A stretch of DNA of 64,000 nucleotides from WTKG01 sp963735005 (GCA_963735005.1 CAVTJA010000003.1:62001-126000), one strand, 5' to 3'; positions 36,762 through 46,420 are shown, counted from the first letter of the stretch. Numbers and translations are program-made. Notes: generated by a model not told the origin, from the letters alone.

Positions 36762-37478
36762 CTAAAGCTTCGCGGCGGCGGCGGCGTCGACGATCCACAG
36801 GGTCTCGTGAGTGCCTGCGACCATCCCACCGGGAATGCCGTCGGCGTGCGTCAGGGACGCGCGCACGGCCTCGGCCTTTTCCTCGCCCGCCGCCACCACC
36901 CACACCTGCCTGGCGTGCGCGATCGCCTCGAACCCGAGGGACACCCGGGTGGGCGGGGGCTTGGGCGAGTCGTGCACGGAGATTGCGGTGCCCGCGGCGG
37001 TCAGCCCGGCGTGCCCAGGGAACAGCGAGGCGACGTGGCCGTCAGGGCCGAGGCCGAGCATCAGCACGTCGAAGGCGGGGCAGGGGTCGCCGTACGCGGC
37101 CAACAGCTCGCCATAGGCCCGTGCGGCCGCCTCTGCGTCGTCAAACTGGCCGGGCTCGCCCATGCGGTGGATGTTTTCCTCCGGGAGCGGCAGATGGCTC
37201 AGGAGCGCCTCCTGGGCCTGGCCCTCGTTGCGGTCTGGGTCGCCCACGGGGACGAACCGCTCGTCGCCCCACCACACGTGCACGCTCATCCAGTTGATGG
37301 AGCCCGATAGCGGGTGCGCAGCGGCGGCTGCGAGGGTCGCGATCCCCACCGTCCCACCCGTGAGCACGATGTGCGCCTCGTCCCGGGCGGCGAGGGCGTC
37401 CTCGACGGCCACGAGCAGCCGCGCGGCCGCGGACTGCGCGACGGCGTTGGCGTCCGCGAGCACGACGACGCGGGTCAT
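36762..37478 (-). CDS. pgl: 6-phosphogluconolactonase
   Basis: Pgl hydrolyses 6-phosphogluconolactone, the second step of the oxidative pentose phosphate pathway. The 238-residue protein has VVLTGGTVGI, MSVHVWWGDERFVPVGDPDRN and LGLGPDGHVASLFPGH, signature motifs of DevB-type Pgl. Its ATG overlaps the opcA stop by 4 nt. It is the last gene of the minus-strand block tkt-pgi-zwf-opcA-pgl and converges on the Rdx gene. Confidence 0.95.
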   Translation of the reverse strand: MTRVVVLADANAVAQSAAARLLVAVEDALAARDEAHIVLTGGTVGIATLAAAAAHPLSGSINWMSVHVWWGDERFVPVGDPDRNEGQAQEALLSHLPLPEENIHRMGEPGQFDDAEAAARAYGELLAAYGDPCPAFDVLMLGLGPDGHVASLFPGHAGLTAAGTAISVHDSPKPPPTRVSLGFEAIAHARQVWVVAAGEEKAEAVRASLTHADGIPGGMVAGTHETLWIVDAAAAAKL

Positions 37479-38392
37479 GCGAGGCCGTCCTTGAACTGGG
37501 CGAGGACGCGGCCGTAGACCGGGTCGGCGTCGAGCAGCCGCAGCTCTTCCGCGAGGCAGTCGTTGAGGCCGCGGTGGGGGAGTGCGATCGCGTGGTCGGG
37601 GTGCTTGGGCTGGCTAAACACCGCGTTGCGCGCGTCGGCGCGGGTGATCGAGATGTCTCCGCGCGAGGTTTCCACCACCACCGCCGCGAGGCCAGCCGCG
37701 CCCTCCACGTGCTGCGCCTCGAAGCTGCAGCCGAGCGCGCCGCGAAGCCACGCGCCGAGCAGCAAAATGGAAGGGCTGTTTGTCTCGCCGACAACCTTGG
37801 CGCAGCGCACTTCTTCGGCGGGGACGTCCTCGAGCGCCGACGCGAGCAACGCGCGCCACCGAGTGAGCCGGGTCCACGCGATGTCGGTGTCTCCCGGCGC
37901 GTACGCGTCTGCGAGGCGCTCCAGCGTGCCCGCGGCGTCCGCCTCTCCCTTGCTGTCCGTGATGCGTCGCTGCGCCATAGCGCCGATGCCGGTGGCCACT
38001 GGGTTGTCGGGCACGGCGGCGGGCCACCATGCCACGATGGGCGCGTCGGGCAGGAGCAGGGGGATGACGAGGGTGTCGCCGTGTTTTGCCATCTCGCCCG
38101 ACGGGCGCAGCACCACTACCTCGCCGCTACCCGCATCGTGCCCCACGCGGATCTCCGCGTCGAGGGTGCCGCCGTTGCCGTTGCCGTCTGCTGGGGCCAG
38201 CACGACCACGCGGCACGGGTGCTCACGGGACGCCTCGTTGGCGGAGGCCACGGCGGCCTCGACGTCGGCGCCCGTGGCGTCGACAACCAGCGTGAGCACG
38301 CGCCCCACGGTGACAACACCGGACTCGGCGCGCAACCGCACCAACTCCTTGTTGATGTTGCCTGTGGTGGTGTCTTCGAGGGTGATGATCAT
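37475..38392 (-). CDS. opcA: glucose-6-phosphate dehydrogenase assembly protein OpcA
   Basis: OpcA is needed for full assembly or activation of glucose-6-phosphate dehydrogenase in cyanobacteria and actinobacteria. The 305-residue protein starts MIITLEDTTTGNINKELVRL, the typical N terminus. The centre has VIPLLLPDAPIVAWWP and the C-terminal half SPSILLLGAWLRGALGCSFE. The start at 38392 overlaps the zwf stop (ATGA). The open frame runs further upstream inside zwf but is not used. Confidence 0.93.
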   Translation of the reverse strand: MIITLEDTTTGNINKELVRLRAESGVVTVGRVLTLVVDATGADVEAAVASANEASREHPCRVVVLAPADGNGNGGTLDAEIRVGHDAGSGEVVVLRPSGEMAKHGDTLVIPLLLPDAPIVAWWPAAVPDNPVATGIGAMAQRRITDSKGEADAAGTLERLADAYAPGDTDIAWTRLTRWRALLASALEDVPAEEVRCAKVVGETNSPSILLLGAWLRGALGCSFEAQHVEGAAGLAAVVVETSRGDISITRADARNAVFSQPKHPDHAIALPHRGLNDCLAEELRLLDADPVYGRVLAQFKDGLA

Positions 38393-39909
38393 GGGCGCCT
38401 CCAGGCGCGGCCGTCGCGCGCGAGCATCGCGTCGGAGCCCGCGGGACCCCACGTGCCAGACCGGTACTGTTCGGGCTTGCCTTGCTTGGTCCAGTGCGAA
38501 GTGATCGGGTCGAGGATCTTCCACGACAGCGCCACCTCCTCGTGGCGCGGGAACAGCGGCGGGTCGCCGAGCAACACGTCGAGGATGAGGCGCTCGTACG
38601 CCTCTGGCGACGCCTGCGTGAAGGAGTCGCCGTAGGCGAAGTCCATGGTGACGTCGCGCACGTCCATCGCGGTGCCGGGCACCTTGGAGCTGAACCGCAG
38701 CGTGACGCCCTCGTCAGGCTGCACGCGGATGACGAGCGCGTTGTTGCCGACCTCGCCGCCGACCGCCTCGGCGAACGCGGCGTTGGGGGCCTTCTTAAAC
38801 ACAAGCGCGATCTCGGTGACGCGTCGGCCGAGGCGCTTGCCCGCGCGCAGGTAGAACGGCGTGTTCTTCCACCGGTCGGTGCCCACGTCGAGCCGCATGG
38901 CGGCGTAGGTCTCGGTTCCGGAGTCCGGGGGGATGCCGTCCTCCTCCAGGAAGCCGCCCACGAGCTCTCCGCCGCGCCAGCCGGCCGCGTACTGGCCACG
39001 GGACGTGCCCTCGTCGAGGTCGGCGGGCAGGGTCACCGCGCGCAGCACCTGCTCCTTGGCCTCGCGGAGGTCGTCCGCCGCGAAGCTACGCGGCTCCTCC
39101 ATGGCCGTGAGCGCCAGCAGCTGCAGGAGGTGGTTCTGGATGACGTCGCGCGCCGCGCCGATGCCGTCGTAGTAGCCCGCGCGGCTGCCGATGCCGATGT
39201 CCTCGGCCATCGTGATTTGGACGTGGTCCACGTACTCGGAGTTCCACACCGGCTCGAACAGCTGGTTCGCGAAGCGCAGCGCCAGCAGGTTCTGGACCGT
39301 CTCCTTGCCGAGGTAGTGATCGATGCGGAAGATCGAGTCGGGCGGGAACACCCCGGACACCACGGCGTTGAGCTCGTTGGCGCTTGCGAGGTCGTGCCCG
39401 AACGGCTTCTCGATCACCACGCGCCGCCACGTGCCCTCCTTGGGCTGCGACAGGCCCGACTTCGCGAGCTGACGGCAGACGACGGGGAACTGGCCGGGCG
39501 GGATCGACAGGTAGAAGGCGTGGTTGCCGCCGGTGCCGCGCTCCTCGTCGAGCTTCTCCACGGTCTCGCGTAGGCGGTCGAACGACGACTCGTCGTCGAA
39601 GGTGCCTTCAACGAAGCGGATGCCCTCGGCGAGCTGCTCCCACGTCTCCTCGCGGAACGGCGTGCGGGCGTGCTGCCTCACGGCGTCGTGGACGACCTTT
39701 GTAAAGTCCTGGCGGTCCCAGTCGCGACGCGCGAAGCCGGTGAGTGCGAACGCAGGCGGCAGCAGGCCCCGGTTCGCGAGGTCGTAGACCGCTGGCATGA
39801 GCTTCTTACGCGCGAGGTCGCCCGTGACGCCAAACATCACCAGGCCACACGAACCGGCGATGCGCGGCAGACGGCGATCGCGCGGGTCGCGCAACGGGTT
39901 CGTGGGCAA
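38389..39909 (-). CDS. zwf: glucose-6-phosphate 1-dehydrogenase
   Basis: Zwf oxidises glucose 6-phosphate with NADP, the entry to the pentose phosphate pathway. The 506-residue protein has the N-terminal dinucleotide motif MFGVTGDLARKKLMPA, EKPFGHDLASA, the active-site RIDHYLGKE, and substrate-binding segments further on. The start is TTG at 39909, next to the pgi stop, with a G-rich site before it; no better-placed ATG or GTG precedes the Rossmann motif. It is translationally tied to opcA. Confidence 0.97.
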   Translation of the reverse strand: MPTNPLRDPRDRRLPRIAGSCGLVMFGVTGDLARKKLMPAVYDLANRGLLPPAFALTGFARRDWDRQDFTKVVHDAVRQHARTPFREETWEQLAEGIRFVEGTFDDESSFDRLRETVEKLDEERGTGGNHAFYLSIPPGQFPVVCRQLAKSGLSQPKEGTWRRVVIEKPFGHDLASANELNAVVSGVFPPDSIFRIDHYLGKETVQNLLALRFANQLFEPVWNSEYVDHVQITMAEDIGIGSRAGYYDGIGAARDVIQNHLLQLLALTAMEEPRSFAADDLREAKEQVLRAVTLPADLDEGTSRGQYAAGWRGGELVGGFLEEDGIPPDSGTETYAAMRLDVGTDRWKNTPFYLRAGKRLGRRVTEIALVFKKAPNAAFAEAVGGEVGNNALVIRVQPDEGVTLRFSSKVPGTAMDVRDVTMDFAYGDSFTQASPEAYERLILDVLLGDPPLFPRHEEVALSWKILDPITSHWTKQGKPEQYRSGTWGPAGSDAMLARDGRAWRRP

Positions 39910-41532
39910 CTAGCCCCCCAAAGCCGACCGGACGCGCGCGAGTTGCGCCTCGTCCGTCAGGTTGAGCCGCAGCACGGGCACGTTGTGCTCCGCGAGCACG
40001 GCGGCGTCGCCGTCGGCCTGCGCACGGATGAGCGAGCCGAACGTGAACGGGCGGTCGGGGATCTCGAGGTCCCTGGCGAAGGTGCCGGTGACCTGCAGGA
40101 AGACACCGATGGGCGCGCCGCCTTTGTGAAGCTGGCCGGTCGAGTGCAGGAAGCGAGGGCCCCAGCCGAACGTCACCGGGCGCGTGGTGCGCGCGGCAAG
40201 TGACTCGCGCACGTTGGCGAGATCACCGTTCCGCTCGCGGTCGAGGTACACCATGACCGCAAGGTAGTTGTCGTCGCCGAGTTCCGTCTCGAGCGCGGCG
40301 ATCGCGCCCTCGACGGTGTCGACGCCGTCAAGCAGGCCGTCGGTGGCGCGGACCTCGATGCCGCCGTCGACAAACGCGGGCGCCTCTGGCTCGGGCATCT
40401 CGTCTAGCAGGCCGCGGGCGGCCACCTTTGCCGACTCGACGTTTGGCTGGTCGAACGGGTTGATCTTCAGCAGGCGCCCGGCGATGGCCGTGGCGTACTC
40501 CCATAGCAGGAACTGCGCGCCGAGCGTGCCGCCTACGGAAATGTCCGCGCCGTCCGCGTCCGCCGTGAGGGCGATGAGGCGGGCGTCGACGGTATCGAGC
40601 GCGACCAACTCCGGGGCATTCGGGGCGGCGATGACGGGCACGATGCCGACGCCGTTCTTGCCGGTGGATTCGGCCACGAGCTGCTCGATCCAGTCTCCGA
40701 GCCCGGAGATCCCCGAGTTCTCGTCCTGAAGCACAAGCTTGTCGGAGCCGGGCGTGGCCATGGCGGCGCCCAGCACCAGCGCAGGGTTCGCGTCCTCGTC
40801 CTCGGCGAACGCCTCGGAGACCGCAGCTGCCTCGTCGAGAATCTCGGCGACGGGCACGCCCGCAAGGGCGCTCGGGACAAGCCCGAAGGCGCTCAGCACG
40901 GAGAAGCGTCCGCCCACGTTGGGGTCGGCGAGAAAGACGGCGCGGTAGCCGGCTTCGGTGGCCGCCTTCTCCAGCGGCGAGCCGGGGTCCGTCACGACGA
41001 CGATGTGCTGGCGCGGGTCGAGCCCGGCCGCCTCGAACGCACCCTCGAAGGCGCGCCGCTGCGAGTCCGTCTCGACGGTGCCGCCGGACTTCGACGACAC
41101 CACGACCACGGTGGAGGCGAGGTCGCCAGAGAGGGCGTCACGCACCTGATCCGGGTCGGTGGAGTCGAGCGTCACAAGCTGGACGTCGTAGGTCTTGCAG
41201 ATGACCTCTGGACCCAGCGAGGAGCCGCCCATCCCACATAGCACGACGCGGGACTTGCCCTCCGCCTTGAGCTCGGCAACGAGCGCATCGAGCTGGGGGA
41301 GGATCTCGCGCGTGGTGTGGTGGAGCTCCACCCAGCCGAGGCGGATCTTCGACTCCGACTCGGCCTCTGCGCCCCACAGCGTGTAGTCCTTCGCGGTGAT
41401 GCGCGACGCAACCTTGTCCGCAACCAGGCTCGGGAGCGTGGCGGCGACGGCGTCCGCCTGGGCGCCGCTAGCCGTCACCGCGACGTGGGCTTCTTCGCCC
41501 ACGCCTGCCCATGCCTGGACGAACGCGGTCAC
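39910..41532 (-). CDS. pgi: glucose-6-phosphate isomerase
   Basis: Pgi interconverts glucose and fructose 6-phosphates. The 540-residue protein has the SIS-type fold with LCGMGGSSLGPEVI, VVSSKSGGTVETDSQ, TDPGSPLEKAA and GVGIVPVIAAP, matching the actinobacterial form. In many actinobacteria pgi lies next to, or is fused with, transaldolase (tal), but no transaldolase domain is present here and pgi joins tkt directly with a 4-nt overlap (GTGA). Confidence 0.93.
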   Translation of the reverse strand: MTAFVQAWAGVGEEAHVAVTASGAQADAVAATLPSLVADKVASRITAKDYTLWGAEAESESKIRLGWVELHHTTREILPQLDALVAELKAEGKSRVVLCGMGGSSLGPEVICKTYDVQLVTLDSTDPDQVRDALSGDLASTVVVVSSKSGGTVETDSQRRAFEGAFEAAGLDPRQHIVVVTDPGSPLEKAATEAGYRAVFLADPNVGGRFSVLSAFGLVPSALAGVPVAEILDEAAAVSEAFAEDEDANPALVLGAAMATPGSDKLVLQDENSGISGLGDWIEQLVAESTGKNGVGIVPVIAAPNAPELVALDTVDARLIALTADADGADISVGGTLGAQFLLWEYATAIAGRLLKINPFDQPNVESAKVAARGLLDEMPEPEAPAFVDGGIEVRATDGLLDGVDTVEGAIAALETELGDDNYLAVMVYLDRERNGDLANVRESLAARTTRPVTFGWGPRFLHSTGQLHKGGAPIGVFLQVTGTFARDLEIPDRPFTFGSLIRAQADGDAAVLAEHNVPVLRLNLTDEAQLARVRSALGG

Positions 41533-43601
41533 TTGGCCGCCTCGATCGATTCGCGGGCGGAAGCCGCAACCGCCTCCGGCGTGAAGCCGAATTCTTTGAA
41601 CAGCAGGGCGCCGTCAGCCGAGGCACCGAAGTGCTCGATCGAGACGGCCCGGCCGGCGTCGCCGAGGATGTCATTCCAGCACTGCGCGATGCCAGCCTCG
41701 ACCGTGACGCGGGCGCGCACCGCGGCCGGGATCACGGACTCGCGGTAGGCGTCATCCTGCTCCTCGAACCACTCGCGGCACGGCATGGAGACCACCCGCA
41801 CGTCAACGCCGTCGGCGGCAAGCAACTCGCGCGCGGCGAGTGCCAGCTGGACTTCGGAGCCCGTCGCGATGATGACCGCGTCCGGCGTGCCGTCGGCGTC
41901 CGCGAGCACGTATGCGCCCTTGAGCACGCCGTCTACGGCGCCAAGGCCAGCGGAGCGGTCAACGGTCGGCAGGTTCTGGCGCGACAGGATGATGCCAGCC
42001 GGGCGGTCGGTGCGCTCGAGAATTCCGCGCCACGCCATCGCCGTCTCGTTCGCGTCCGCCGGGCGGACGACGTCGAGGCCGGGGATCGCTCGCAGCGACG
42101 CGATGTGCTCGATCGGCTGATGCGTGGGGCCGTCCTCGCCGAGTCCGATGGAGTCGTGCGTCCACACGAACGTCGTGGGGATCCTCATGAGCGCTGCAAG
42201 GCGAACCGACGGCCGCATGTAATCGGAGAACACCAGGAAGGTGCCGCCGTACGCGCGAGTCTGGCCGTGCAGCACGATGCCGTTGAGGATCGCGCCCATG
42301 GCGTGTTCGCGGATGCCGAAGTGCATAGTGCGGCCATACCAGTCGCCCGTCCACGACTTCGTGGAGCGGCGCGGAGGGAAGAACGACAGCTCGCCTTCCA
42401 TCGTGGTGTTGTTGGACCCGGCGAGGTCGGCGGAGCCACCCCACAGTTCGGGGAGCACGGGCGCGAGCGCGGTGAGGACCTTGCCAGAAGCGGCGCGCGT
42501 CGCGAGAGACGAGCCAGCCTCGAACTCGGGCAGCGACTTCTCCCAGCCAGCGGGAAGCTTGCGTGCGACGACGCGCTCGAGAAGCGCCGCGCGGTCAGCG
42601 TTAGCGGACTTCCAGGCGTCGAAAGCGGTGTTCCACTCGGCATGCGCCGCCGCGCCACGGTCGGCAACCTTGCGCGCGTGGGCGAGGACAGCGTCGTCCA
42701 CGAAGAAATCCTTGTCCGGGTCGAACCCGAGCAACCGCTTCAGCGCCGCGACCTCCTCTGTGCCGAGCTTGGAGCCGTGCACGCCGCCGGTGTTCTGCTT
42801 AGTGGGGCTGGGCCAGCCGATGATGGTCGACAGCGCGATGATGGACGGCTTGCCCGTCTCGGCCTTGGCGGCCTCGACCGCGGAAGCGAACGCGTCAACG
42901 TCCTCGACGTAACCCTCCGGCGTGCGCCAAGACACCTTCTGGGTGTGCCACCCGTATGCCTCGTAGCGGGCAAGGACATCCTCGGTGAACGCGATGTCGG
43001 TCTCGTGCTCGATCGAAATTTCGTTGTCGTCCCAAATCACGATCAGGTTGCCAAGCTCCTGGGTGCCGGCAATCGAGCAGGCCTCGGACGTCACGCCCTC
43101 CTGCAGGTCGCCGTCGGAGGCGATCACAAAGATGCGGTGGTCGAACGGGCTCTCGCCGGCGGGGGCGTCGGGGTCAAAAAGCCCACGCTCACGGCGGGAC
43201 GCCATCGCCATGCCCACGGCGGAGGCGAGGCCAGAGCCGAGCGGGCCCGTGGTGATCTCGACGCCATCGGTGTGGCCATACTCCGGGTGGCCGGGGGTCT
43301 TGGAGCCCCAGGTGCGCAGCGACTCGAGGTCGTCGAGCGTGACCTTGTAGCCGGACGTGAACAGCTGCAGGTAGAGCGTGAGCGACGAGTGGCCTGCCGA
43401 CAGCACGAAGCGATCGCGGCCGAGCCAGGACGAGTCGCTCGGGTCGTGCTTCATGGCGTACTGGAACAGGTAATACGCGGCCGGCGCGAGGCTGATTGCC
43501 GTGCCCGGGTGGCCGTTCCCGACCTTCTCCACCGCATCTGCGGCGAGCACCTTCAGGGTATCGACGACAGCGCGGTCTTCTTCGGTCCAGTTGTAGGTCA
43601 C
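41529..43601 (-). CDS. tkt: transketolase
   Basis: Transketolase moves two-carbon units between sugar phosphates with thiamine diphosphate. The 690-residue protein has GNGHPGTAISLAPAAYYLFQ, LSAGHSSLTLYLQLF, GPLGSGLASAVGMA, the ThDP-binding ASDGDLQEGVTSEACS, FGIREHAMGAILNG and TFVWTHDSIGLGEDGPTHQP. GTG 43601 with GGAG upstream is the start; the open frame extends far upstream through the divergent ctaB region but is not family-like. It heads the minus-strand pentose-phosphate block. A possible -10 (TAGTCT on the minus strand) lies at 43639-43644. Confidence 0.97.
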   Translation of the reverse strand: MTYNWTEEDRAVVDTLKVLAADAVEKVGNGHPGTAISLAPAAYYLFQYAMKHDPSDSSWLGRDRFVLSAGHSSLTLYLQLFTSGYKVTLDDLESLRTWGSKTPGHPEYGHTDGVEITTGPLGSGLASAVGMAMASRRERGLFDPDAPAGESPFDHRIFVIASDGDLQEGVTSEACSIAGTQELGNLIVIWDDNEISIEHETDIAFTEDVLARYEAYGWHTQKVSWRTPEGYVEDVDAFASAVEAAKAETGKPSIIALSTIIGWPSPTKQNTGGVHGSKLGTEEVAALKRLLGFDPDKDFFVDDAVLAHARKVADRGAAAHAEWNTAFDAWKSANADRAALLERVVARKLPAGWEKSLPEFEAGSSLATRAASGKVLTALAPVLPELWGGSADLAGSNNTTMEGELSFFPPRRSTKSWTGDWYGRTMHFGIREHAMGAILNGIVLHGQTRAYGGTFLVFSDYMRPSVRLAALMRIPTTFVWTHDSIGLGEDGPTHQPIEHIASLRAIPGLDVVRPADANETAMAWRGILERTDRPAGIILSRQNLPTVDRSAGLGAVDGVLKGAYVLADADGTPDAVIIATGSEVQLALAARELLAADGVDVRVVSMPCREWFEEQDDAYRESVIPAAVRARVTVEAGIAQCWNDILGDAGRAVSIEHFGASADGALLFKEFGFTPEAVAASARESIEAAK

Positions 43602-43680
43602 AACAAACTCCAATAGCACGACGAATTGGGACGTTCTTAGACTAGCGGCGGCACGCGGGCTTGGCGTACGCGGGCGACGG

Positions 43681-43686
43681 TACGAT
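43681..43686 (+). promoter_or_regulatory. predicted -10 element, leaderless start of ctaB
   Basis: TACGAT ends 6 nt before ATG 43693. The intervening bases AGGGGC are too close to act as a normal ribosome-binding site. It lies in the 91-bp region shared with the divergent tkt gene. Confidence 0.5.
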
Positions 43687-43692
43687 AGGGGC

Positions 43693-44646
43693 ATGTCTAC
43701 GGTCTCGGCACCCCCGAAGGTCGCGGTGCCCGGGTGGATACTCGCGTCGCGCAGGATGAAGGCGTACGTCGCCCTCACCAAGCCCCGCATCATCGAGTTG
43801 CTACTGGCAACCACGCTGCCCACGATGTTCCTCGCGAGCGGCGGCTGGCCGGACCCATGGCTCACCGTAGCGACGCTCGTGGGCGGCTCCCTTTCGGCCG
43901 GTGCGGCCAACGCCTTCAACAGCTACATCGACCGCGACATCGACGCGATTATGAAGCGCACACAGCGCAGGCCGCTCGTCACCGGCGCGATCACCGAGCG
44001 TGCCGCGCTGACGTTCGCATGGGCGCTCGCCGTGGCGTCGACGGCGTGGTTCTACTTTGTCGTGGACTCGCCGCTTGCGACGCTGCTGTCGGTTGTGGCC
44101 ATCCTGGCGTACGTGGTGGGCTACACGTTGATCCTCAAGCGCCGCACCTCGCAGAACATTGTCTGGGGCGGCGCCGCGGGCTGCATGCCGGTGCTGATCG
44201 GCTGGGCCGCCGTCAACGAGTCGCTCGGCTGGGCGCCAGTGCTGCTCTTCCTGATCGTCTTCTTCTGGACGCCGCCGCACTACTGGCCGCTGTCGATGAA
44301 GTTCAAGGACGACTACGCGCACGCCCACGTGCCCATGCTTCCTGTCGTCGCGACCACCAACCGCGTCGCGCTCGAGATGATCGGCTACGCGGTCGCCATG
44401 GTCGCCGTGACGCTGGCTTTGGTGCCGGTGGCGCACATGACGTGGGTCTACGCCGTTGCCGCGCTCGTGCTCGGCGCGTGGTTCCTCATGGGCTGCATCG
44501 CGCTCCAGGACCGCGCCAGGCGCGGCGAAAAGAAGCTCCGTGAGATGCGGCTCTTCCGCGACTCGATCGCGTACCTGACCCTGCTGTTCATCTTCGTGAT
44601 GATCGACCCCATTCTCCCGCACTCGCTCACCGTCTGGGGCGGATAG
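43693..44646 (+). CDS. ctaB: protoheme IX farnesyltransferase (heme O synthase)
   Basis: CtaB adds a farnesyl group to heme b to make heme O for terminal oxidases. The 317-residue membrane protein has about nine helices and the UbiA-type Asp motifs: NAFNSYIDRDIDAIMKRTQR (residues ~76-95) and the second cytoplasmic loop with KFKDDYAHA. RRPLVTG follows the first motif. It is divergent from tkt, the usual arrangement in actinobacteria, where ctaA is normally nearby but is not in this window. Confidence 0.96.
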   Translation: MSTVSAPPKVAVPGWILASRRMKAYVALTKPRIIELLLATTLPTMFLASGGWPDPWLTVATLVGGSLSAGAANAFNSYIDRDIDAIMKRTQRRPLVTGAITERAALTFAWALAVASTAWFYFVVDSPLATLLSVVAILAYVVGYTLILKRRTSQNIVWGGAAGCMPVLIGWAAVNESLGWAPVLLFLIVFFWTPPHYWPLSMKFKDDYAHAHVPMLPVVATTNRVALEMIGYAVAMVAVTLALVPVAHMTWVYAVAALVLGAWFLMGCIALQDRARRGEKKLREMRLFRDSIAYLTLLFIFVMIDPILPHSLTVWGG

Positions 44647-44656
44647 GGCCACCGCG

Positions 44657-45595
44657 GTGAACCTCGCCAGCCAGAGCGAGACCTACCTCGCGCACGTGCG
44701 CGTCGAGCGAGGGCTGAGCGACAACACCCTCGCGGCGTATGCGCGTGACCTCGGCCGCTACCGGCGCTACCTTGCCGCCCAGGGCGTCGACGACCTCTCC
44801 CGGGTTGCGCCGGAGCATGTGGCCGGCTTCGCGCAGGCGGTCAGCTCCGGCACGGACGGCGGCACGGCGCTCGCCCCCGCGTCCGCGAGCAGGGCCGTGG
44901 TCGCCGTGCGCGGCTGGCACCGCTTCGCGCTCGACGAGGGCTGGACCGCGACCGACTCCTCCGCCGGAGTGAAGCCGCGCGCCGTGCCGTCGCGGCTCCC
45001 CAAGGCCATCTCCACTCACGATGTGTTTGCGATCCTCGAGGCCGTGGACGCGGGCGCGGGTGGCGCGGACGAGACCCCCGCGCTGCTTCGCGACCGCGCG
45101 CTGCTGGAGGCGCTGTACGCGACGGGCGGCCGCATCTCCGAGATCGTGGGCCTGGACGTTGACGACATCTCGCTTGAGCCCGGCGAGGAGTCGGCGCTGT
45201 TGCGGGGCAAAGGAAGCAAGGAGCGCGTCGTCCCCATTGGGGGTGCGGCGCGAGACGCTATCGCGTCCTATCTCGTGCGCGGCCGTCCCGCCCTCGCGGC
45301 CAAGGGACGGGGAACGTCGGCGGTGTTCCTGAACCTGCGCGGATCACGGCTGAGCCGGCAGAGCGCGTGGTCGATCCTCAAGGCCGCTGCCGAGCGTGCG
45401 CACGTGCCGGACGTCTCGCCGCACACGTTCCGACACAGCTTCGCGACGCACCTGCTATCCGGTGGCGCGGATGTCCGCGTTGTCCAGGAACTGCTGGGGC
45501 ACGCGGACGTGTCGACCACCCAGGTGTACACGCTCGTGACACGCGACAGCCTGCGCGAGGCCTACACGGCCGCTCACCCAAGGGCGCTGGGGTAG
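44657..45595 (+). CDS. xerD: site-specific tyrosine recombinase
   Basis: XerD resolves chromosome dimers at dif during division. The 312-residue protein has an N-terminal SAM-like core-binding domain (residues ~1-100) and the catalytic domain with the expected residues R159 (GGRISE), K185 (GKGSKER), H256 and R259 (HTFRHSFATHLL), H282 (LLGHADVS) and nucleophile Y291 (TTQVYT). It starts at GTG 44657. It precedes parA, scpA and scpB, so this segment is a chromosome-maintenance cluster. A prophage integrase is unlikely given the core-gene context. Confidence 0.93.
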   Translation: MNLASQSETYLAHVRVERGLSDNTLAAYARDLGRYRRYLAAQGVDDLSRVAPEHVAGFAQAVSSGTDGGTALAPASASRAVVAVRGWHRFALDEGWTATDSSAGVKPRAVPSRLPKAISTHDVFAILEAVDAGAGGADETPALLRDRALLEALYATGGRISEIVGLDVDDISLEPGEESALLRGKGSKERVVPIGGAARDAIASYLVRGRPALAAKGRGTSAVFLNLRGSRLSRQSAWSILKAAAERAHVPDVSPHTFRHSFATHLLSGGADVRVVQELLGHADVSTTQVYTLVTRDSLREAYTAAHPRALG

Positions 45596-45598
45596 CGT
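45593..45598 (+). promoter_or_regulatory. predicted -10 element, leaderless start of parA
   Basis: TAGCGT, which includes the TAG stop of xerD, ends 6 nt before GTG 45605. No Shine-Dalgarno sequence is present. Confidence 0.45.
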
Positions 45599-45604
45599 GG
45601 CCAC

Positions 45605-46420
45605 GTGACCGAATTTCCCGTCCCAGCACCGCTTGCCGCGCACGGTCCGGCGCGCGTGATTTCGCTGTGCAACCAGAAGGGCGGCGTGGGCAAAACAACC
45701 ACCGCCGTCAATCTCGCGGCGGCGTTTGCGGAGTACGGGCGCAAGGTGCTCCTGGTGGACCTCGACCCGCAGGGCGCGGTTGCCGCGGCGCTCGGAATCA
45801 ACGCGAACACGCTCGACCTGACCATGTACCACGTGCTGTCTGACGACGCCGTGAGCGCGCGGTCCGCGATCGTCCCGTCTGGCGAGACCAACCTCGACGT
45901 GCTGCCCGCGAATATTGAGCTTTCCGCCGTCGAATTGTCGCTTGTCAACGAGGTGGCGCGCGAGGGTGCGCTCGACCGCAAGCTCCGCGCGGTTCACGAC
46001 GACTACGACATCATCCTCATCGACTGCCAGCCGTCGCTGGGCCTCCTCACCGTGAACGCGCTCGTCGCCTCCCACGGCGTGGTCATCCCGCTCGCGTGCG
46101 AGTATTTCGCGATGCGCGGTGTTGCGCTGTTGATCGACACCATCGGCAAGGTGCGCAGCCGGCTCAACCCGGGCCTCACGGTGGACGGCCTGCTGCCCAC
46201 GATGTACGACGCGCGCACGCTTCACTGCCGCGAGGTTGTCGAGGCGGTCGAAGAGGCGTTCGGAGACCAGGTGCTCAAGACGCGCATCACCCGCACGGTC
46301 AAGTTTCCCGACGCGACGGTCGCCGCCGAGTCGATCATGCAGTTCGCTCCGACGCATCAAGGCGCGGACCAGTACCGCGAGGTCGCGCGGGAACTCGTCG
46401 CCAGGGGAGCGGCCCCGTGA
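45605..46420 (+). CDS. ParA/Soj family chromosome-partitioning ATPase
   Basis: A 271-residue Walker-type ATPase with the deviant Walker A CNQKGGVGKTTTAVNLA (residues ~20-36), LLVDLDPQGAVAAALG and IILIDCQPSLGLLTVN. It is a ParA paralogue encoded with ScpA/ScpB rather than with parB near the origin, as in other actinobacteria (Rv1708-like), so its exact role in segregation or condensation is unclear. Its stop overlaps the scpA start. Transcription is probably leaderless from a -10 at 45593. Confidence 0.9.
   Translation: MTEFPVPAPLAAHGPARVISLCNQKGGVGKTTTAVNLAAAFAEYGRKVLLVDLDPQGAVAAALGINANTLDLTMYHVLSDDAVSARSAIVPSGETNLDVLPANIELSAVELSLVNEVAREGALDRKLRAVHDDYDIILIDCQPSLGLLTVNALVASHGVVIPLACEYFAMRGVALLIDTIGKVRSRLNPGLTVDGLLPTMYDARTLHCREVVEAVEEAFGDQVLKTRITRTVKFPDATVAAESIMQFAPTHQGADQYREVARELVARGAAP

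Noticed and set aside
41511..43616. 701-codon plus-strand frame across tkt
   Set aside because: Antisense to a complete transketolase; no family resemblance.
44657..45595. xerD as a phage or island integrase next to a tRNA
   Set aside because: It sits in a conserved parA-scpA-scpB context, far from the tRNA gene, with no other phage genes.
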